Source: Henriciella mobilis
Lineage (GTDB): Bacteria; Pseudomonadota; Alphaproteobacteria; Caulobacterales; Hyphomonadaceae
DNA length: 64,000 nucleotides
Assembly (NCBI RefSeq): GCF_003576315.1
Contig: NZ_QWFZ01000036.1
Location: forward strand, 1 to 64,000
Reading direction: 5' to 3'
The notes below the pieces were generated by a model, which had not been told where the DNA came from, ran no database searches, and saw only the letters and a list, made by a program, of their open reading frames with translations. This document shows, piece by piece, positions 16,158 through 26,562 of the stretch; within the stretch, counting starts at the first letter, position 1, and each line of letters begins with the position of its first letter. The position numbers and the translations under genes are program-made.

Positions 16158-17135
16158 ATGCGTATACTTCCCGACCGCTTCGTCATGCTGATGGTGCTCG
16201 CCGTCATCCTGGCCCTGATCTTCCCGCAGCTCGGCACCGCGGATGGACCGCTGAAGCTCGGCCTCGTGACGGAGTTCGGTATTGCGCTCGTCTTCTTCCT
16301 GCATGGCGCGAACCTTGAGCGCCAGAAGCTGGTGACAGGGCTGAAAAACTGGCGCGTTCACCTTCTCATCCAGACGACGACGTTCATTGTGTTTCCGATC
16401 GTCGGGCTGGTCCTCTATTTCGGACTGAAGGCTTACCTGCCTGACTTCCTGCTGCTGGGATTTTTCTTCCTGGCAGCATTGCCTTCGACCGTGTCCTCCT
16501 CGGTGGCGATGACGGCGCTGGCGCGCGGCAATGTGCCAGTCGCTGTCTTCAATGCGACGCTGTCCGGGTTGCTCGGCATGGTGATCACGCCAGCCCTGAT
16601 GTCGATTGTGACAGCCACTGGGGAATCCCAGTTTTCAGTAGTGGACGCGATGATCGACATTGCGATCACGCTGCTCCTGCCCTTCATCCTCGGGCAGCTT
16701 GCCCGCCCGCTGCTTAAATCCCTGCTGGCGAAGTACAAATCCTTCGTCTCGAAGATCGACCGCACGGTCATCCTGCTGATCGTTTTCAGTTCATTTGCCG
16801 AGTCGACCGCTGGCGGCGTCTGGGCGCAGTTTTCGGTTTTGCAGTTCGCGGTGACCCTCTCACTGGTCCTGGTCTTCCTTGGGCTTGCCTTCACTTACAC
16901 GATCTTCGCTTCGAGGCGCCTGTCGCTGCCGCTCGATGATGAGTCGTCGACGGTTTTCTGCGGCTCGACCAAAAGTCTCGCCAACGGCGCTCCGATCGCG
17001 CAGATCCTGTTTGCGGGAAATCCGAATATGGGCCTGATCATGCTGCCGCTGATGCTCTACCACCAGCTTCAGTTGATGGCCTGCGCGGTGATGGCGCAAC
17101 GCTATGCGCGCAAAACCGAAGCGTTGGAAGCCTGA
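16158..17135 (+). CDS. Bile acid:sodium symporter family (YfeH-like) transporter
   Basis: 325 residues from the ATG at 16158. The in-frame ATG at 16095 adds 21 residues not expected in the family and has no better ribosome site. About ten hydrophobic helices fill the protein, starting FVMLMVLAVILALIFPQ, then a FFLHGANL motif after helix two and FFLAALPSTVSSSVAMT in the core. SBF/YfeH proteins move organic anions with sodium or protons. Its place between a LysR gene and xdhC suggests a purine-derived anion, but that is inference. Its 3' end overlaps the convergent xdhC gene by 34 bases. Confidence 0.88.
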   Translation: MRILPDRFVMLMVLAVILALIFPQLGTADGPLKLGLVTEFGIALVFFLHGANLERQKLVTGLKNWRVHLLIQTTTFIVFPIVGLVLYFGLKAYLPDFLLLGFFFLAALPSTVSSSVAMTALARGNVPVAVFNATLSGLLGMVITPALMSIVTATGESQFSVVDAMIDIAITLLLPFILGQLARPLLKSLLAKYKSFVSKIDRTVILLIVFSSFAESTAGGVWAQFSVLQFAVTLSLVLVFLGLAFTYTIFASRRLSLPLDDESSTVFCGSTKSLANGAPIAQILFAGNPNMGLIMLPLMLYHQLQLMACAVMAQRYARKTEALEA

Positions 17136-18148
17136 CGCGGCGTGTCGGCCGATACCGCATCGCCGGTGATTTGCAGGATCTGTCCGGCAACCGCAACGGC
17201 AATGGTCGCGGGTGCCTTGCCCGAAATCTCGGGCAGCCCGATGGGGCTGGTGAGCCGCGAAATAGCCGCCTGCGGGACACTGTCTTCGCGCAGCCGCCGG
17301 ATGAAGCGGGCGCGCTTGGTGGCCGATCCGATCAGTCCGCAAAAGGCGAAATCACCTCGCTGGAGAATGGCGCGGGTCAGCCGATAATCGAGCTCATGAT
17401 CATGCGTGAGCACAAGATGGATGGCCGCGGGCGGCGCACTGGAGACTGCTTCTTCCGGATCGGTCAGGTGGCTGATCTCGATCCCGCTGCGGGTTTCGAG
17501 GTAGTCTGGGCGGCTGTCGAACCAGCGAATCGGCAGGGGCGAGATCGACAGGACGTGCGCAATCGCCTGGCCGACATGCCCAGCGCCAAACAGCATGACG
17601 GCTGGCGGCAGTGCGCTGACCTGCTCGAAAAACACGGCGCACACATCGCGAGCCGGCCGGTTGTCCGGAAGCAGGGAAGCGTCATGGCCGAGAAAGCCGG
17701 TCTTCAGTACGTGCGGCCAATCTTTGCGGCGATACAGTGTCTTGCGCTGGCCGGTTCCATCGAGGCGTGTTTCCAGCACGTGCTCGCCGGGTTGCTCAGC
17801 CATTGAGGCGATGTGTTCCAGCCAGCCCGTATCGCGCGCGTCCAGCCTTTCCAGCAACAGGCGCACATGACCGCCGCAGCACTGACGCAGCAGGGGGCCA
17901 AGCGGATAGTCCTGAAGCAGATGGGTAACGTCCTCGCGTTCAAGCATGCGACGCGCCTGCATTGTCGCCTGGTGTTCCAGGTTTCCACCGCCGATCGTGC
18001 CGAGGATTTTGCTCTTGCTGACCAGTATTTTCGTGCCCGCCTCCCGCGGGGCCGAGCCGTCGACGATGCACTGCGTCACCAGCACCGCAGCGCCATCCTG
18101 TTCGATCAATCGTATCGCGTCGCTTGCCCAGTCGAGACGGTCGGTCAT
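17102..18148 (-). CDS. xdhC: Xanthine dehydrogenase accessory protein XdhC
   Basis: 348 residues. It has the N-terminal IGGGNLE motif, the metal-cofactor cysteines in RQCCGGHV (about residue 91) and a Rossmann motif GAGHVGQAIAHV near 195. XdhC binds molybdenum cofactor, promotes its sulfuration and inserts it into xanthine dehydrogenase. It overlaps the xdhB stop by four bases, so subunits and chaperone should be made together. Confidence 0.93.
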   Translation of the reverse strand: MTDRLDWASDAIRLIEQDGAAVLVTQCIVDGSAPREAGTKILVSKSKILGTIGGGNLEHQATMQARRMLEREDVTHLLQDYPLGPLLRQCCGGHVRLLLERLDARDTGWLEHIASMAEQPGEHVLETRLDGTGQRKTLYRRKDWPHVLKTGFLGHDASLLPDNRPARDVCAVFFEQVSALPPAVMLFGAGHVGQAIAHVLSISPLPIRWFDSRPDYLETRSGIEISHLTDPEEAVSSAPPAAIHLVLTHDHELDYRLTRAILQRGDFAFCGLIGSATKRARFIRRLREDSVPQAAISRLTSPIGLPEISGKAPATIAVAVAGQILQITGDAVSADTPRQASNASVLRA

Positions 18149-20490
18149 GCCAGCTTCTCCGCTTCTGCTCGCGCTGCGTCGACGGCCATGAGAATCCGTT
18201 CGGGGGTGGCGGGCGCGTCCAGTTGGGGAAAGACCCGGTGCCCCGTCGCTCCGGAAACGGCGTGGGTCAGCGCGGAAAAGACCGAAATGGCCAGCATGAA
18301 AGGTGGCTCGCCGACCGCCTTGGAACGGTGGATCGTGCGCTCCTGATTGCGGCCCTTGTCCCAGATTTTGATATTCATGCTTGCCGGCCGGTCGGACGCT
18401 GTCGGGATCTTGTAAGTGGACGGCGCGTGCGTGCGCAGGCGCCCATTGCTGTCATAGACAAGCTCTTCGGTTGTCAGCCAGCCCATGCCCTGGACGAAGC
18501 CGCCTTCAATCTGCCCCATGTCGACGGCGGGGTTCAGCGACTGGCCAACTTCGTGGAGGATGTCTGTCCGCACGACCCGGTTTTCGCCTGTGAGCGTATC
18601 GATCTCGACCTCGGACACGGCGGCGCCATAGGCGAAATAATAGAATGGCCGGCCGCGATGGGTCGCCCTGTCATAGTGGATCTTGGGTGTACTGTAATAC
18701 CCTGTGGCGGAAAGGGAAATTCGCGCGAGATAGGCCTGCTTGATCACCTCGTTAAAGGTGAATACATGCCGCCCCGCAACGATCCTGTTGTTGGAGAAGA
18801 CGATATCATCGGCCGGTACGCCTTCCCGTTCTGACAGGAAATCCACCAGCCGCTTCTTGATTTTCTCCGCTGCGTCTTTCGCGGCCATGCCATTGAGGTC
18901 AGAGCCGGACGAGGCCGCGGTGGCGGACGTGTTGGGGACCTTCTCCGTCGACGTTGCCATGATCCGTACGCGGTCGATATCGACCTGGAATTCTTGCGCG
19001 ACGACCTGCGCGACCTTGACCATCAGGCCCTGGCCCATCTCGGTGCCGCCATGGTTCAGCTGGATGCTGCCATCCGTGTAAATGTGGATCAGGGCGCCGG
19101 CCTGGTTGAGGTGGGTGGTTGTGAAAGAGATGCCGAACTTCACCGGCGTCAGCGCAATGCCCCGCTTGATCGTTCCGGCATCCTTGTTGGCGTCCTCGAT
19201 CTGCTTGCGCCGCATGCGATAGTCAGAAGACGTACCGAGATCTTCCATCAGCTCGCGCGCAACGAAGTCTTCGACGGTCTGGTGGTAAGGGGTGAGATTG
19301 CGCTCCGGTGCTGCGTAGAGATTGTCGAGGCGTACATCCAGCGGGTCGCGGCCGACCTTAAAGGCGATCGCGTCCATCATGTGCTCGACAGCAATCATCC
19401 CTTGCGGTCCGCCAAATCCCCGAAACGCCGTATTGGACACGGTGTTCGTCCGCATGCGGTTCGATACGATCCGGGCCGCGCCGAGGAAATAGCAATTGTC
19501 AGCATGGAACATGGCACGGTCATTGATCGCCAGCGACAGATCGGTGGAGAAACCGCATCTGGACGCAAGGTCGAATTGCGCGCCATGCAGGCGGCCATTG
19601 TCGTCAAAACCGGCTTGCCAGCCGACCTCGAAGTCATGCCTCTTGCCCGTGACGATCATGTCGTCGTCCCTGTCGAGACGAAACTTGACCGCCCGGCCGG
19701 TCTTCGAGGCGCAGAGGGCTGCTGCCGCGGCGAGCAGAGCTGATTGGGTTTCCTTGCCGCCGAAGCCTCCGCCCATGCGCCGCACAACGACCGTTATCAG
19801 ATTGTCCGGAACGCCGAGAACCTTGGCGATCAAGTGCTGGGCCTCGGTAGGATTCTGCGTCGACGAGTGGACGAGGATTTCGCCATTCTCACCGGGAATG
19901 GCCATCGCTACCTGGCCTTCGAGGTAAAAGTGGTCCTGTCCGCCTTCAGTCAGCCGCCCGCTCAGCGAATGAGGCGCTTGGCTGATGGCCGCTTCGGCAT
20001 CGCCGAGCACCATCACCTGTTCAGCCTCGATTAGCGAGCCCGCCGTTCTGGCGTCCTCGATCGTGACAAGTGGTGAAAGAGCTTCATAGTTGATCCGGGC
20101 TTTCTGCGCCGCATACCGGGCGGCTTTCCGGCTTTCGGCTGCCACGGCGAACAGGCTCTGGCCATGATACATCACCTTGTCTTCGACAAAGAGCGGATCA
20201 TCGGGAATGACTGGGCCAATATCGTTCGTGCCCGGAATATCCTTGGCCGTCAGCACCGCGACAACGCCGGGCGCGTGCCTGACGTCTGACAGGTCCATGT
20301 CCTTGATTTGCGCGTGCGCCTGCTCGCTGGTGGCGATGTAGAGGTGCAGGCAGTCAGCCGGCTCGGGAAGGTCATCGACATAGCGGGCCTCGCCGGTGAC
20401 GTGCAGGTCGGCGCTGTCATGTTTCAGCGCGCTACGAACGCCACCCTTGAGGCGGTTCGTCTCGAAACCGGTTCCTGCGTCTTCAGGCAT
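18145..20490 (-). CDS. xdhB: Xanthine dehydrogenase, molybdopterin-binding subunit
   Basis: 781 residues, the normal length. Family motifs are in order: [14 protein letters not shown] near the N-terminus, [20 protein letters not shown], the [12 protein letters not shown] loop, [10 protein letters not shown] with the substrate-binding Arg, GGTEMGQG and a C-terminal GEPPF. The active-site Glu is in [11 protein letters not shown]. It oxidises hypoxanthine and xanthine to urate. It follows xdhA with an eight-base overlap and precedes xdhC with a four-base overlap. Confidence 0.96.
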   Translation of the reverse strand: MPEDAGTGFETNRLKGGVRSALKHDSADLHVTGEARYVDDLPEPADCLHLYIATSEQAHAQIKDMDLSDVRHAPGVVAVLTAKDIPGTNDIGPVIPDDPLFVEDKVMYHGQSLFAVAAESRKAARYAAQKARINYEALSPLVTIEDARTAGSLIEAEQVMVLGDAEAAISQAPHSLSGRLTEGGQDHFYLEGQVAMAIPGENGEILVHSSTQNPTEAQHLIAKVLGVPDNLITVVVRRMGGGFGGKETQSALLAAAAALCASKTGRAVKFRLDRDDDMIVTGKRHDFEVGWQAGFDDNGRLHGAQFDLASRCGFSTDLSLAINDRAMFHADNCYFLGAARIVSNRMRTNTVSNTAFRGFGGPQGMIAVEHMMDAIAFKVGRDPLDVRLDNLYAAPERNLTPYHQTVEDFVARELMEDLGTSSDYRMRRKQIEDANKDAGTIKRGIALTPVKFGISFTTTHLNQAGALIHIYTDGSIQLNHGGTEMGQGLMVKVAQVVAQEFQVDIDRVRIMATSTEKVPNTSATAASSGSDLNGMAAKDAAEKIKKRLVDFLSEREGVPADDIVFSNNRIVAGRHVFTFNEVIKQAYLARISLSATGYYSTPKIHYDRATHRGRPFYYFAYGAAVSEVEIDTLTGENRVVRTDILHEVGQSLNPAVDMGQIEGGFVQGMGWLTTEELVYDSNGRLRTHAPSTYKIPTASDRPASMNIKIWDKGRNQERTIHRSKAVGEPPFMLAISVFSALTHAVSGATGHRVFPQLDAPATPERILMAVDAARAEAEKLA

Positions 20491-21961
20491 TTGTATCTTG
20501 TGCCTCCAGGATTCTTGTCCGGTTGCTGGCCGTTGTTTCGATGAAAGCCTTACGCAGAAGGTTCTGCGCGACTTTTAGGCGATAGTCCGCAGAGGCGCGC
20601 ATGTCGGTCAGCGGAGAATAATCCTCCGTCAGGGCGAGGCACGCAGCGTTTATGGTTTCTTCGGTCCATGCCTGACCGGCAAGTGCCGCTTCGCACGCGG
20701 TAGCGCGTTTGGGCGTGCCTGCCATGCCACCAAACGCAATACGCGCAGTCTTCACCTTGCCGCCGTCCAGACCAATGGCAAACGCGCCGCATACTGCCGA
20801 AATGTCCTGGTCGAAGCGTTTGGAGATCTTGTAGGTCCGGAAGACCAGATCGTCCCTGATGGGCGGGATGGTCACCGACTTCACATATTCGCCCGGATGA
20901 AGGTCCTGCTGTCCATACTCGATGAAAAAACTCTCAATCGGGATGGTTCGCTCCCCATGAGTGGATGCCAGGGTGAGCTGCGCATCAAGGGCAATCAGGA
21001 AGGGCGGCGTGTCGCCAATCGGGGAGCCGTTTGCGATATTGCCGCCGATCGTCCCGCTATTGCGCACCTGCACCGATCCGAGTCGGGTAAGCAGGCTTCC
21101 GAGGTCATGATGAAGCGCTGTCAGATGCGTGAGTGCATCGCTGTATTTCACGCCCGCGCCGATGCAGAGGCCCGCCTCTGTCTGCTCGATCGTGCGAAGG
21201 CTCGGTATGTTTCCGAGGAATATCATGGCCGGCAAGTTCTGCATGCCCTTGGTCACCCAGAGGCCGACATCCGTGGCGCCGCCGACCATGACGGCATCAG
21301 GGTGTGTTTCGAGAAGCTCTTTAAGCTCGGTTTCGCTAGTTGGCACAAAGCCGGCGCGGTCAGTTTTATGGACGGGATCTGGAAAGCTGATCTCGCCCAC
21401 CGGCGCGTCTTGGATGGATTTAAGGAGCGCCACGGTCTCGGAGTTTCCGAAACGAGACTTGGTCTCCGTTTCGGGCGTTAGCGCCTGCGCCGCCTCGATA
21501 ATCGGTCCATAGCCGGTGCAGCGGCACAGATTGCCGGCAAGCACCGAATTTACCGAGTGGGGAAGGGCGGGGTCGGTCTCCTGGTACCGGGCGAAGAGCG
21601 ACATCACGAACCCCGGCGTGCAGAAGCCGCATTGCGATCCGTTGCAGTCTGCCAGCGTCTTCTGGACGGGGTGCATTGCCTTTGACGTGCCAATGGATTC
21701 AACGGTCACCAGCTCACAACCATGCAGCATGGGCAGGAAGAAGATGCAGGCATTGATCGCCCGATAGCGGACCGTATCGCCGACCAGTTCACCCAGCGCG
21801 ACCGTGCAAGCGCCGCAATCGCCCTCTGCGCAGCCCTCCTTGCTGCCGGTCAGGCGTTCCTCCTCGCGGAGCCATTCAAGAACCGTTTGCGCAGGATCGA
21901 CGCGTTCAAGCGTCCTGATGCGTCCGTTCATTACAAAGCTGATCATGCGCTGCGCCTTCAT
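20483..21961 (-). CDS. xdhA: Xanthine dehydrogenase, [2Fe-2S]/FAD subunit
   Basis: 492 residues. The plant-type [2Fe-2S] cluster is in [14 protein letters not shown] and the second cluster in QCGFCTPGF with [10 protein letters not shown]. The FAD domain starts with [19 protein letters not shown] (about 235-255) and includes [11 protein letters not shown]. Electrons pass from the molybdenum subunit through both clusters to FAD and NAD+. A second ATG at 21946 has a slightly better upstream AAGG and is an alternative start. It is the first gene of xdhABC. Confidence 0.95.
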   Translation of the reverse strand: MKAQRMISFVMNGRIRTLERVDPAQTVLEWLREEERLTGSKEGCAEGDCGACTVALGELVGDTVRYRAINACIFFLPMLHGCELVTVESIGTSKAMHPVQKTLADCNGSQCGFCTPGFVMSLFARYQETDPALPHSVNSVLAGNLCRCTGYGPIIEAAQALTPETETKSRFGNSETVALLKSIQDAPVGEISFPDPVHKTDRAGFVPTSETELKELLETHPDAVMVGGATDVGLWVTKGMQNLPAMIFLGNIPSLRTIEQTEAGLCIGAGVKYSDALTHLTALHHDLGSLLTRLGSVQVRNSGTIGGNIANGSPIGDTPPFLIALDAQLTLASTHGERTIPIESFFIEYGQQDLHPGEYVKSVTIPPIRDDLVFRTYKISKRFDQDISAVCGAFAIGLDGGKVKTARIAFGGMAGTPKRATACEAALAGQAWTEETINAACLALTEDYSPLTDMRASADYRLKVAQNLLRKAFIETTASNRTRILEAQDTNA

Positions 21962-22421
21962 TCGATAAAGGTCATTATGACCGCCTCACGGTGCCTTGTC
22001 AGGGGCGGGATGCGCCTCGCCCGCCATCTATCGTCAAATGCTGCTGTGTTGTTCGAGAGCGCTCATTTTGGCAGCAGTGGAGGCGATGGAACTTCATCGT
22101 GTTTCTCGGGCAGACCGACTTTTGGGGCAATGATTTCTGCAAGGTTGGAACGAATCGTCCTTGTGGGTGTGATGCCTTTTTGCGGACGATTGCTGGCTAA
22201 TTGGGGGACGGGAAGAGCGCTTCTGCACCAGATTTGCCCGGATTTCACCAATCCGCAGGGGTCGTTTGCCGGAAAAGCAAACAGTTACAGCCAAGTCCTC
22301 TCAATTTTGTGCCGGGATGTTGTGCCTCCTGCTCTTTGAGCGGCAGTCTCCGCTCCAATGATGGGAAGGGGTGCCGGAACCTGTTTCGACGCCTGAAGCA
22401 GCAGAGCAGAGGTCGGGCAAT
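21962..22421. promoter_or_regulatory. 460-base divergent control region of xdh and permease operons
   Basis: No convincing gene lies here. It contains a perfect 8-base inverted repeat AATCGTCC (22153-22160) / GGACGATT (22184-22191). A 6-bp hairpin GTTTGC (22264-22269) / GCAAAC (22277-22282) with a 7-base loop lies in what would be the permease leader. A CTGCTG/CAGCAG dyad is near 22040-22080. The length is unusual for this compact window and suggests control by a purine-responsive factor or leader RNA. I did not find the conserved core of a known purine or xanthine riboswitch. Confidence 0.4.
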
Positions 22422-23720
22422 ATGCTAAACAGGGTCTTCGAGCTGCAGGCTCGCGGTTCGAATGTGCGAACGGAAATTATCGCTGGCATCACGACGTTTC
22501 TGTCGATGTCGTACATCATCTTCGTCAATCCGGATATTCTGGCTCAGGCCGGGATGGATCCGGGCGCCGTATTCGTGGCGACATGCCTCGCGGCGGCACT
22601 CGGTTCCTTCATCATGGGGGCTTATGCGAACTACCCGATCGCGATTGCACCCGGCATGGGATTGAATGCGTTCTTCACATACGGCGTGGTCATCGGAATG
22701 GGCGTGGCCTGGCAAACCGCGCTGATGGCGGTGTTCATGTCCGGCACACTGTTCGTGATCCTCAGCCTCCTGCCGGTTCGCGAATGGATCATCAATTCGA
22801 TACCGATGGAGCTGAAGCTCTCCATCGCCGCGGGTATCGGTTTCTTTCTGATCATAATCGGCCTGACCAGTGTCGGAATCGTGGTCGACAACCCTGCAAC
22901 GCTGGTGGGACTAGGGGATCTGTCCGCCACGCCGACATTGCTGGCCATTATCTGCTTCGTTGCCATCGCGATCCTCGAGACGCGTCAGGTCCCCGGGGGA
23001 ATCCTGATTGGCATGCTTGGTATCACCATCGCCGGCATGGTGCTTGGCGTCGCGGAGCCGAGCGGCATTGCATCGCTGCCGCCATCCCTTGAGCCGACCT
23101 TTCTGCAACTTGACTGGTCTAAGGCATTGGAAGTTGCCCTGATCACGGTGGTGATTTCCTTCCTCTTCGTCGACATGTTCGACACGGCCGGCACGCTGGT
23201 TTCGGTCGCCCACAAGGCCGGGCTGCTTGACGAGAACGGCCATGTGAAGAATCTCCGAAAGGCCCTTCTCGCCGACAGTACGTCGACCATGATCGGCGCG
23301 GCGCTCGGGACCTCGTCGGCGACGAGCTATGTCGAAAGTATCGCTGGCGTGAAGGCGGGTGGCCGCACTGGCCTGACGGCGGTGGTGGTCGGCCTGCTGT
23401 TCCTGATTGCGCTTTTCTTCGCGCCTCTGGCCGGCGCCATACAGTCCTATGCAACTGGCCCGGCCCTGATCTTTGTCGGATGTGTGATGGTGGGGGGACT
23501 TGCTGAGGTCGATTGGGATGATGCGACCTGTTTCGTCCCGGCCGTCATTACCGCAGTTTCGATGCCGCTCACCTATTCAATCGCGACCGGGCTAGGCCTC
23601 GGGTTCATCGCTTATGTCGCCATCAAGCTCGGCTCGGGGCACTGGAAAAAGCTCAGCCCCGGTGTGTTGGTTCTGGCGGTGCTGTTCCTGCTCAAATTCG
23701 TATTCCTGGACGGCGCCTGA
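22422..23720 (+). CDS. NCS2-family purine permease (AzgA-type)
   Basis: 432 residues from the ATG at 22422, which has AGAGG upstream and gives the usual AzgA beginning (a short amphipathic lead, then RTEIIAGITTFLSMSYIIFVN). A GTG at 22371 is possible but adds atypical residues. About 12-14 membrane helices are visible, with GMGLNAFFTY and FLFVDMFDTAGTL as family motifs. AzgA/GhxP-type proteins import adenine, guanine or hypoxanthine with protons. It leads an operon with a second permease and a purine deaminase. Confidence 0.92.
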   Translation: MLNRVFELQARGSNVRTEIIAGITTFLSMSYIIFVNPDILAQAGMDPGAVFVATCLAAALGSFIMGAYANYPIAIAPGMGLNAFFTYGVVIGMGVAWQTALMAVFMSGTLFVILSLLPVREWIINSIPMELKLSIAAGIGFFLIIIGLTSVGIVVDNPATLVGLGDLSATPTLLAIICFVAIAILETRQVPGGILIGMLGITIAGMVLGVAEPSGIASLPPSLEPTFLQLDWSKALEVALITVVISFLFVDMFDTAGTLVSVAHKAGLLDENGHVKNLRKALLADSTSTMIGAALGTSSATSYVESIAGVKAGGRTGLTAVVVGLLFLIALFFAPLAGAIQSYATGPALIFVGCVMVGGLAEVDWDDATCFVPAVITAVSMPLTYSIATGLGLGFIAYVAIKLGSGHWKKLSPGVLVLAVLFLLKFVFLDGA

Positions 23721-25105
23721 TGAGCGCCGGTTCGACGGAAAGAACCGAAAAGTCATCGGGCTCGATCCTGATGACCCGGGAGCAGCGTCAGGACCCAGAC
23801 TATTTTCCCGGCTTCGCGGCCGCCATCCCGCTGAGTATTCAGCACATACTGGCCATGTTCATCTCCAATGTAACGCCGGCCATCATTGTTGCCGGGGCGG
23901 CCGGATTCGGTTTTGGATCGCCCGACGTCTCGGCGCTGCTTTACATGATCCAGATGTCGATGCTGTTCGCCGGACTGGCGACGCTGCTGCAGACTATCGG
24001 AATGGGTCCGGTCGGTTCAAGATTGCCCATTGTCCAGGGAACGAGCTTTGCCTTCCTGCCAATCATGATTCCGTTGGTCGCCGGGCAGGGCGTGGAGGCC
24101 ATGGCCGTGCTGACCACGGGCGCCCTGTTTGGCGGCCTTTTCCATGCTGGTCTCAGCGTCTTCGTCAAGCGGCTGCGTTTCGCCTTCCCGCCGCTCGTGA
24201 CCGGGCTTGTCGTCGCGATGATCGCCCTGTCGCTGCTTCAGGTCGGGATTCAGTATGCGGCGGGTGGCGTACCGCTGCGTGGCAGTGACGACTATGGCAG
24301 CTGGCAGAGCTGGTTGCTCGCGAGCATCGTCATTGTGGCGACCTTCGGGTTCAAATTCTTCACGAAGGGCATGTGGTCTTCGGCGTCGGTGCTGCTTGGC
24401 CTGCTGGTCGGCTATGGCGTGGCCTTCGCGATGGGACGGGTCGACCTTCAGGACGTGTCCACAGCTGGCTGGGTATCGGTCCCGGTCCCGTTCCATTTTG
24501 GTTTTTCGTTTTCGGTGTCGGCCGTCATCGGCTTCTGCCTGATGGGTATCGTCTCGGCCATCGAGACAGTCGGCGATGTCAGCGCGATTGCCGAAGGTGG
24601 GGCCGGGCGTGAGGCCAAGGATGACGAGCTTTCCGGCGCTACGCTCGCTGACGGGGTTGGCACATCGTTGGCGGCCATCTTCGGCGGGCTACCGAATACC
24701 TCCTTCAGCCAGAATGTCGGCCTGATTGCCATGACCGGTATCATGAGCCGTCATATTGTTAGTCTCGGCGCCGTCTTCCTGATCATCTGCGGTCTGCTGC
24801 CGAAGGTCGGCGCCTTTATCATTACCATTCCGATCGAGGTTCTGGGTGGCGGCGTGATCATCATGTTCGGCATGGTGGCATCCGCGGCCATTTCCATCCT
24901 GTCGAATGTTCAGTGGTCGCAGCGAAACATGCTGATCTTTGCCCTCTCGCTGTCGCTCGGTTTCGGGTTGCAACTCGAGCCGCAGGCGCTTCAGCACGTG
25001 CCGGAGGACGTCCGCATGTTTTTGACATCGGGTCTTCTGCCAGCGACATTCCTCGCCGTATTGCTGAACCTTGTCCTGCCCGAACTGGAAGAAGACGTGG
25101 CATGA
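23720..25105 (+). CDS. NCS2-family urate/xanthine-type permease
   Basis: 461 residues, in the uracil-xanthine branch of NCS2. Motifs include AIPLSIQHILAMFISNVTP in helix one, IVQGTSFAFLPIM in helix three, GIVSAIETVGDVSAIAEG in helix eight and GLPNTSFSQNVGLIAMTG in helix ten. The Gln/Glu and Asn positions used for xanthine or urate recognition in XanQ/UacT-type carriers are present. The start ATG overlaps the stop of the first permease, so the two are coupled and probably bring in different purines. Confidence 0.92.
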   Translation: MSAGSTERTEKSSGSILMTREQRQDPDYFPGFAAAIPLSIQHILAMFISNVTPAIIVAGAAGFGFGSPDVSALLYMIQMSMLFAGLATLLQTIGMGPVGSRLPIVQGTSFAFLPIMIPLVAGQGVEAMAVLTTGALFGGLFHAGLSVFVKRLRFAFPPLVTGLVVAMIALSLLQVGIQYAAGGVPLRGSDDYGSWQSWLLASIVIVATFGFKFFTKGMWSSASVLLGLLVGYGVAFAMGRVDLQDVSTAGWVSVPVPFHFGFSFSVSAVIGFCLMGIVSAIETVGDVSAIAEGGAGREAKDDELSGATLADGVGTSLAAIFGGLPNTSFSQNVGLIAMTGIMSRHIVSLGAVFLIICGLLPKVGAFIITIPIEVLGGGVIIMFGMVASAAISILSNVQWSQRNMLIFALSLSLGFGLQLEPQALQHVPEDVRMFLTSGLLPATFLAVLLNLVLPELEEDVA

Positions 25106-26457
25106 GCGCGACCCTCATCCGGCATGCTGATATGCTGGTCACGATGGACGATGCCGGTACGGAAATCCCGGGCGGCGCGCTTGTCATTGAGGATGGAAAG
25201 ATCGCCGCGACCGGGACAAGTGCGGAACTGGCGCATTGGGCTGGGGCGGCCGAGAATATTATCGACGCGCGTGGATGTGTCGTCACGCCTGGCCTGGTAA
25301 ATACCCATCACCACCTGTTTCAGACGCTGACGCGCGCTGTGCCAGCCGGCCAGAACGCGCTGCTTTTCGACTGGCTGAAGGCGCATTATCCGGTTTGGGC
25401 GCGCTACCGGCCCGAGGACATGTTCGTGTCTGCCCAGTTGGGGCTCGCCGAACTCGCCTTGTCAGGCTGCACGCTCAGCAGCGATCACCTCTACCTGTAT
25501 CCGGACGGTGTGCGGCTGGAAGATACGATTGAAGCAGCCCGCAGCATCGGTATCCGCTTTCACGCCACGCGCGGCTCAATGAGTATCGGTGAGGCGCAGG
25601 GTGGATTGCCGCCGGATCACCTTGTCGAGGATGAAAAAGCGATCCTCGAAGACTGTATCCGCGTGATTGATGCGTTTCATGACCCTTCCGATGGCGCGAT
25701 GGTGCGCGTCGGCGTCGCGCCCTGTTCGCCTTTCTCCGTCAGCCGCGAGCTGATGCGGGACGCTGCTCTCCTGGCCCGCGACAAGGGCGTGATGATGCAC
25801 ACCCATCTTGCCGAGAACGATGAGGATACTGCCTATTCGCTTGAGCGGTTCGGCTGCCGGCCCGGCCAGTATGCCGAGGAACTGGGCTGGGTCGGCGACG
25901 ATGTCTGGCATGCTCACTGTGTAAAGCTGGACGCCGGCGAGATCGCCCTGTTCGCAGGGACTCGCACGGGCGTCGCGCACTGCCCCTGTTCCAATTGCCG
26001 GCTCGGATCGGGTATCGCGCTCATTCAGGACATGCTGGCGGCAGGGGTGCCCGTCGGGCTTGGTGTGGATGGCTCTGCCTCAAACGATTCAGGGCATCTC
26101 TTGCTTGAGGCACGCCAGGCCATGCTGTTGCAGCGTGTTGCCAAGGGCGCCGATGCGCTTGATCCGCGCCAAGTGCTCCGGCTGGCCACGCGCGGCGGCG
26201 CCGACATACTCGGACGCCAAGACTGCGGCGTGCTCGAAGCCGGCCGGCGGGCCGATTTCGTGATCTGGGATATCGAGGGTCTCTCCGCTGCGGGGGTCTG
26301 GGACCCGGTCGCGGCCCTCATCCTGTGCGCGCCGGTATCGGCCAGAGATGTATTCGTCGATGGCCGGGCAATCGTTCGCGGCCGCCAGCTTGCGCTGTCA
26401 GGCGCAGGCGATATTCGGAGACGCGCCGACCGGTCCTTGCGGCGCCTCATGGCCTGA
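25102..26457 (+). CDS. 8-oxoguanine deaminase-like amidohydrolase
   Basis: 451 residues from the ATG at 25102, which overlaps the permease stop as ATGA; a longer upstream frame lies within that permease gene and is rejected. Metal and catalytic residues fit the ATZ/TRZ amidohydrolases: NTHHHLFQTLTR (about 68-79), MHTHLAENDED (about 232), AHCVKL (about 272) and GVDGSASND (about 320). The closest recalled family is 8-oxoguanine deaminase, which makes urate directly from 8-oxoguanine. It could act on guanine or isocytosine-type substrates instead. The location with purine permeases supports a purine substrate. Confidence 0.87.
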   Translation: MSATLIRHADMLVTMDDAGTEIPGGALVIEDGKIAATGTSAELAHWAGAAENIIDARGCVVTPGLVNTHHHLFQTLTRAVPAGQNALLFDWLKAHYPVWARYRPEDMFVSAQLGLAELALSGCTLSSDHLYLYPDGVRLEDTIEAARSIGIRFHATRGSMSIGEAQGGLPPDHLVEDEKAILEDCIRVIDAFHDPSDGAMVRVGVAPCSPFSVSRELMRDAALLARDKGVMMHTHLAENDEDTAYSLERFGCRPGQYAEELGWVGDDVWHAHCVKLDAGEIALFAGTRTGVAHCPCSNCRLGSGIALIQDMLAAGVPVGLGVDGSASNDSGHLLLEARQAMLLQRVAKGADALDPRQVLRLATRGGADILGRQDCGVLEAGRRADFVIWDIEGLSAAGVWDPVAALILCAPVSARDVFVDGRAIVRGRQLALSGAGDIRRRADRSLRRLMA

Positions 26458-26498
26458 GCGCTCAAGGTGTGTTCTTCGCTTTTCTTTTCATAGCGAAC

Positions 26499-26527
26499 AA
26501 AAAACGCCCGGAGCAAGCTCCGGGCGT
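26499..26527 (-). terminator. Intrinsic terminator after the TonB receptor gene
   Basis: ACGCCCGGAG (26504-26513), CAAG, CTCCGGGCGT (26518-26527), followed on the minus strand by TTTTTT. This is a textbook intrinsic terminator for the minus-strand receptor gene ending at 26563. The stem may also slow plus-strand transcripts from the deaminase gene ending at 26457. Confidence 0.92.
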
Positions 26528-26562
26528 CTCGTGTGATGAGTAAGGTTTGGTGTACTTGCTTC

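Noticed and set aside
17102-17135. Frameshift suspected where the transporter and xdhC genes overlap
   Set aside because: Both proteins have normal ends for their families; a 34-base convergent overlap is acceptable in this compact region.
21962-22421. Purine or xanthine (NMT1-type) riboswitch upstream of the NCS2 permease
   Set aside because: The conserved cores I recall for these RNAs were not found; only generic hairpins are present.
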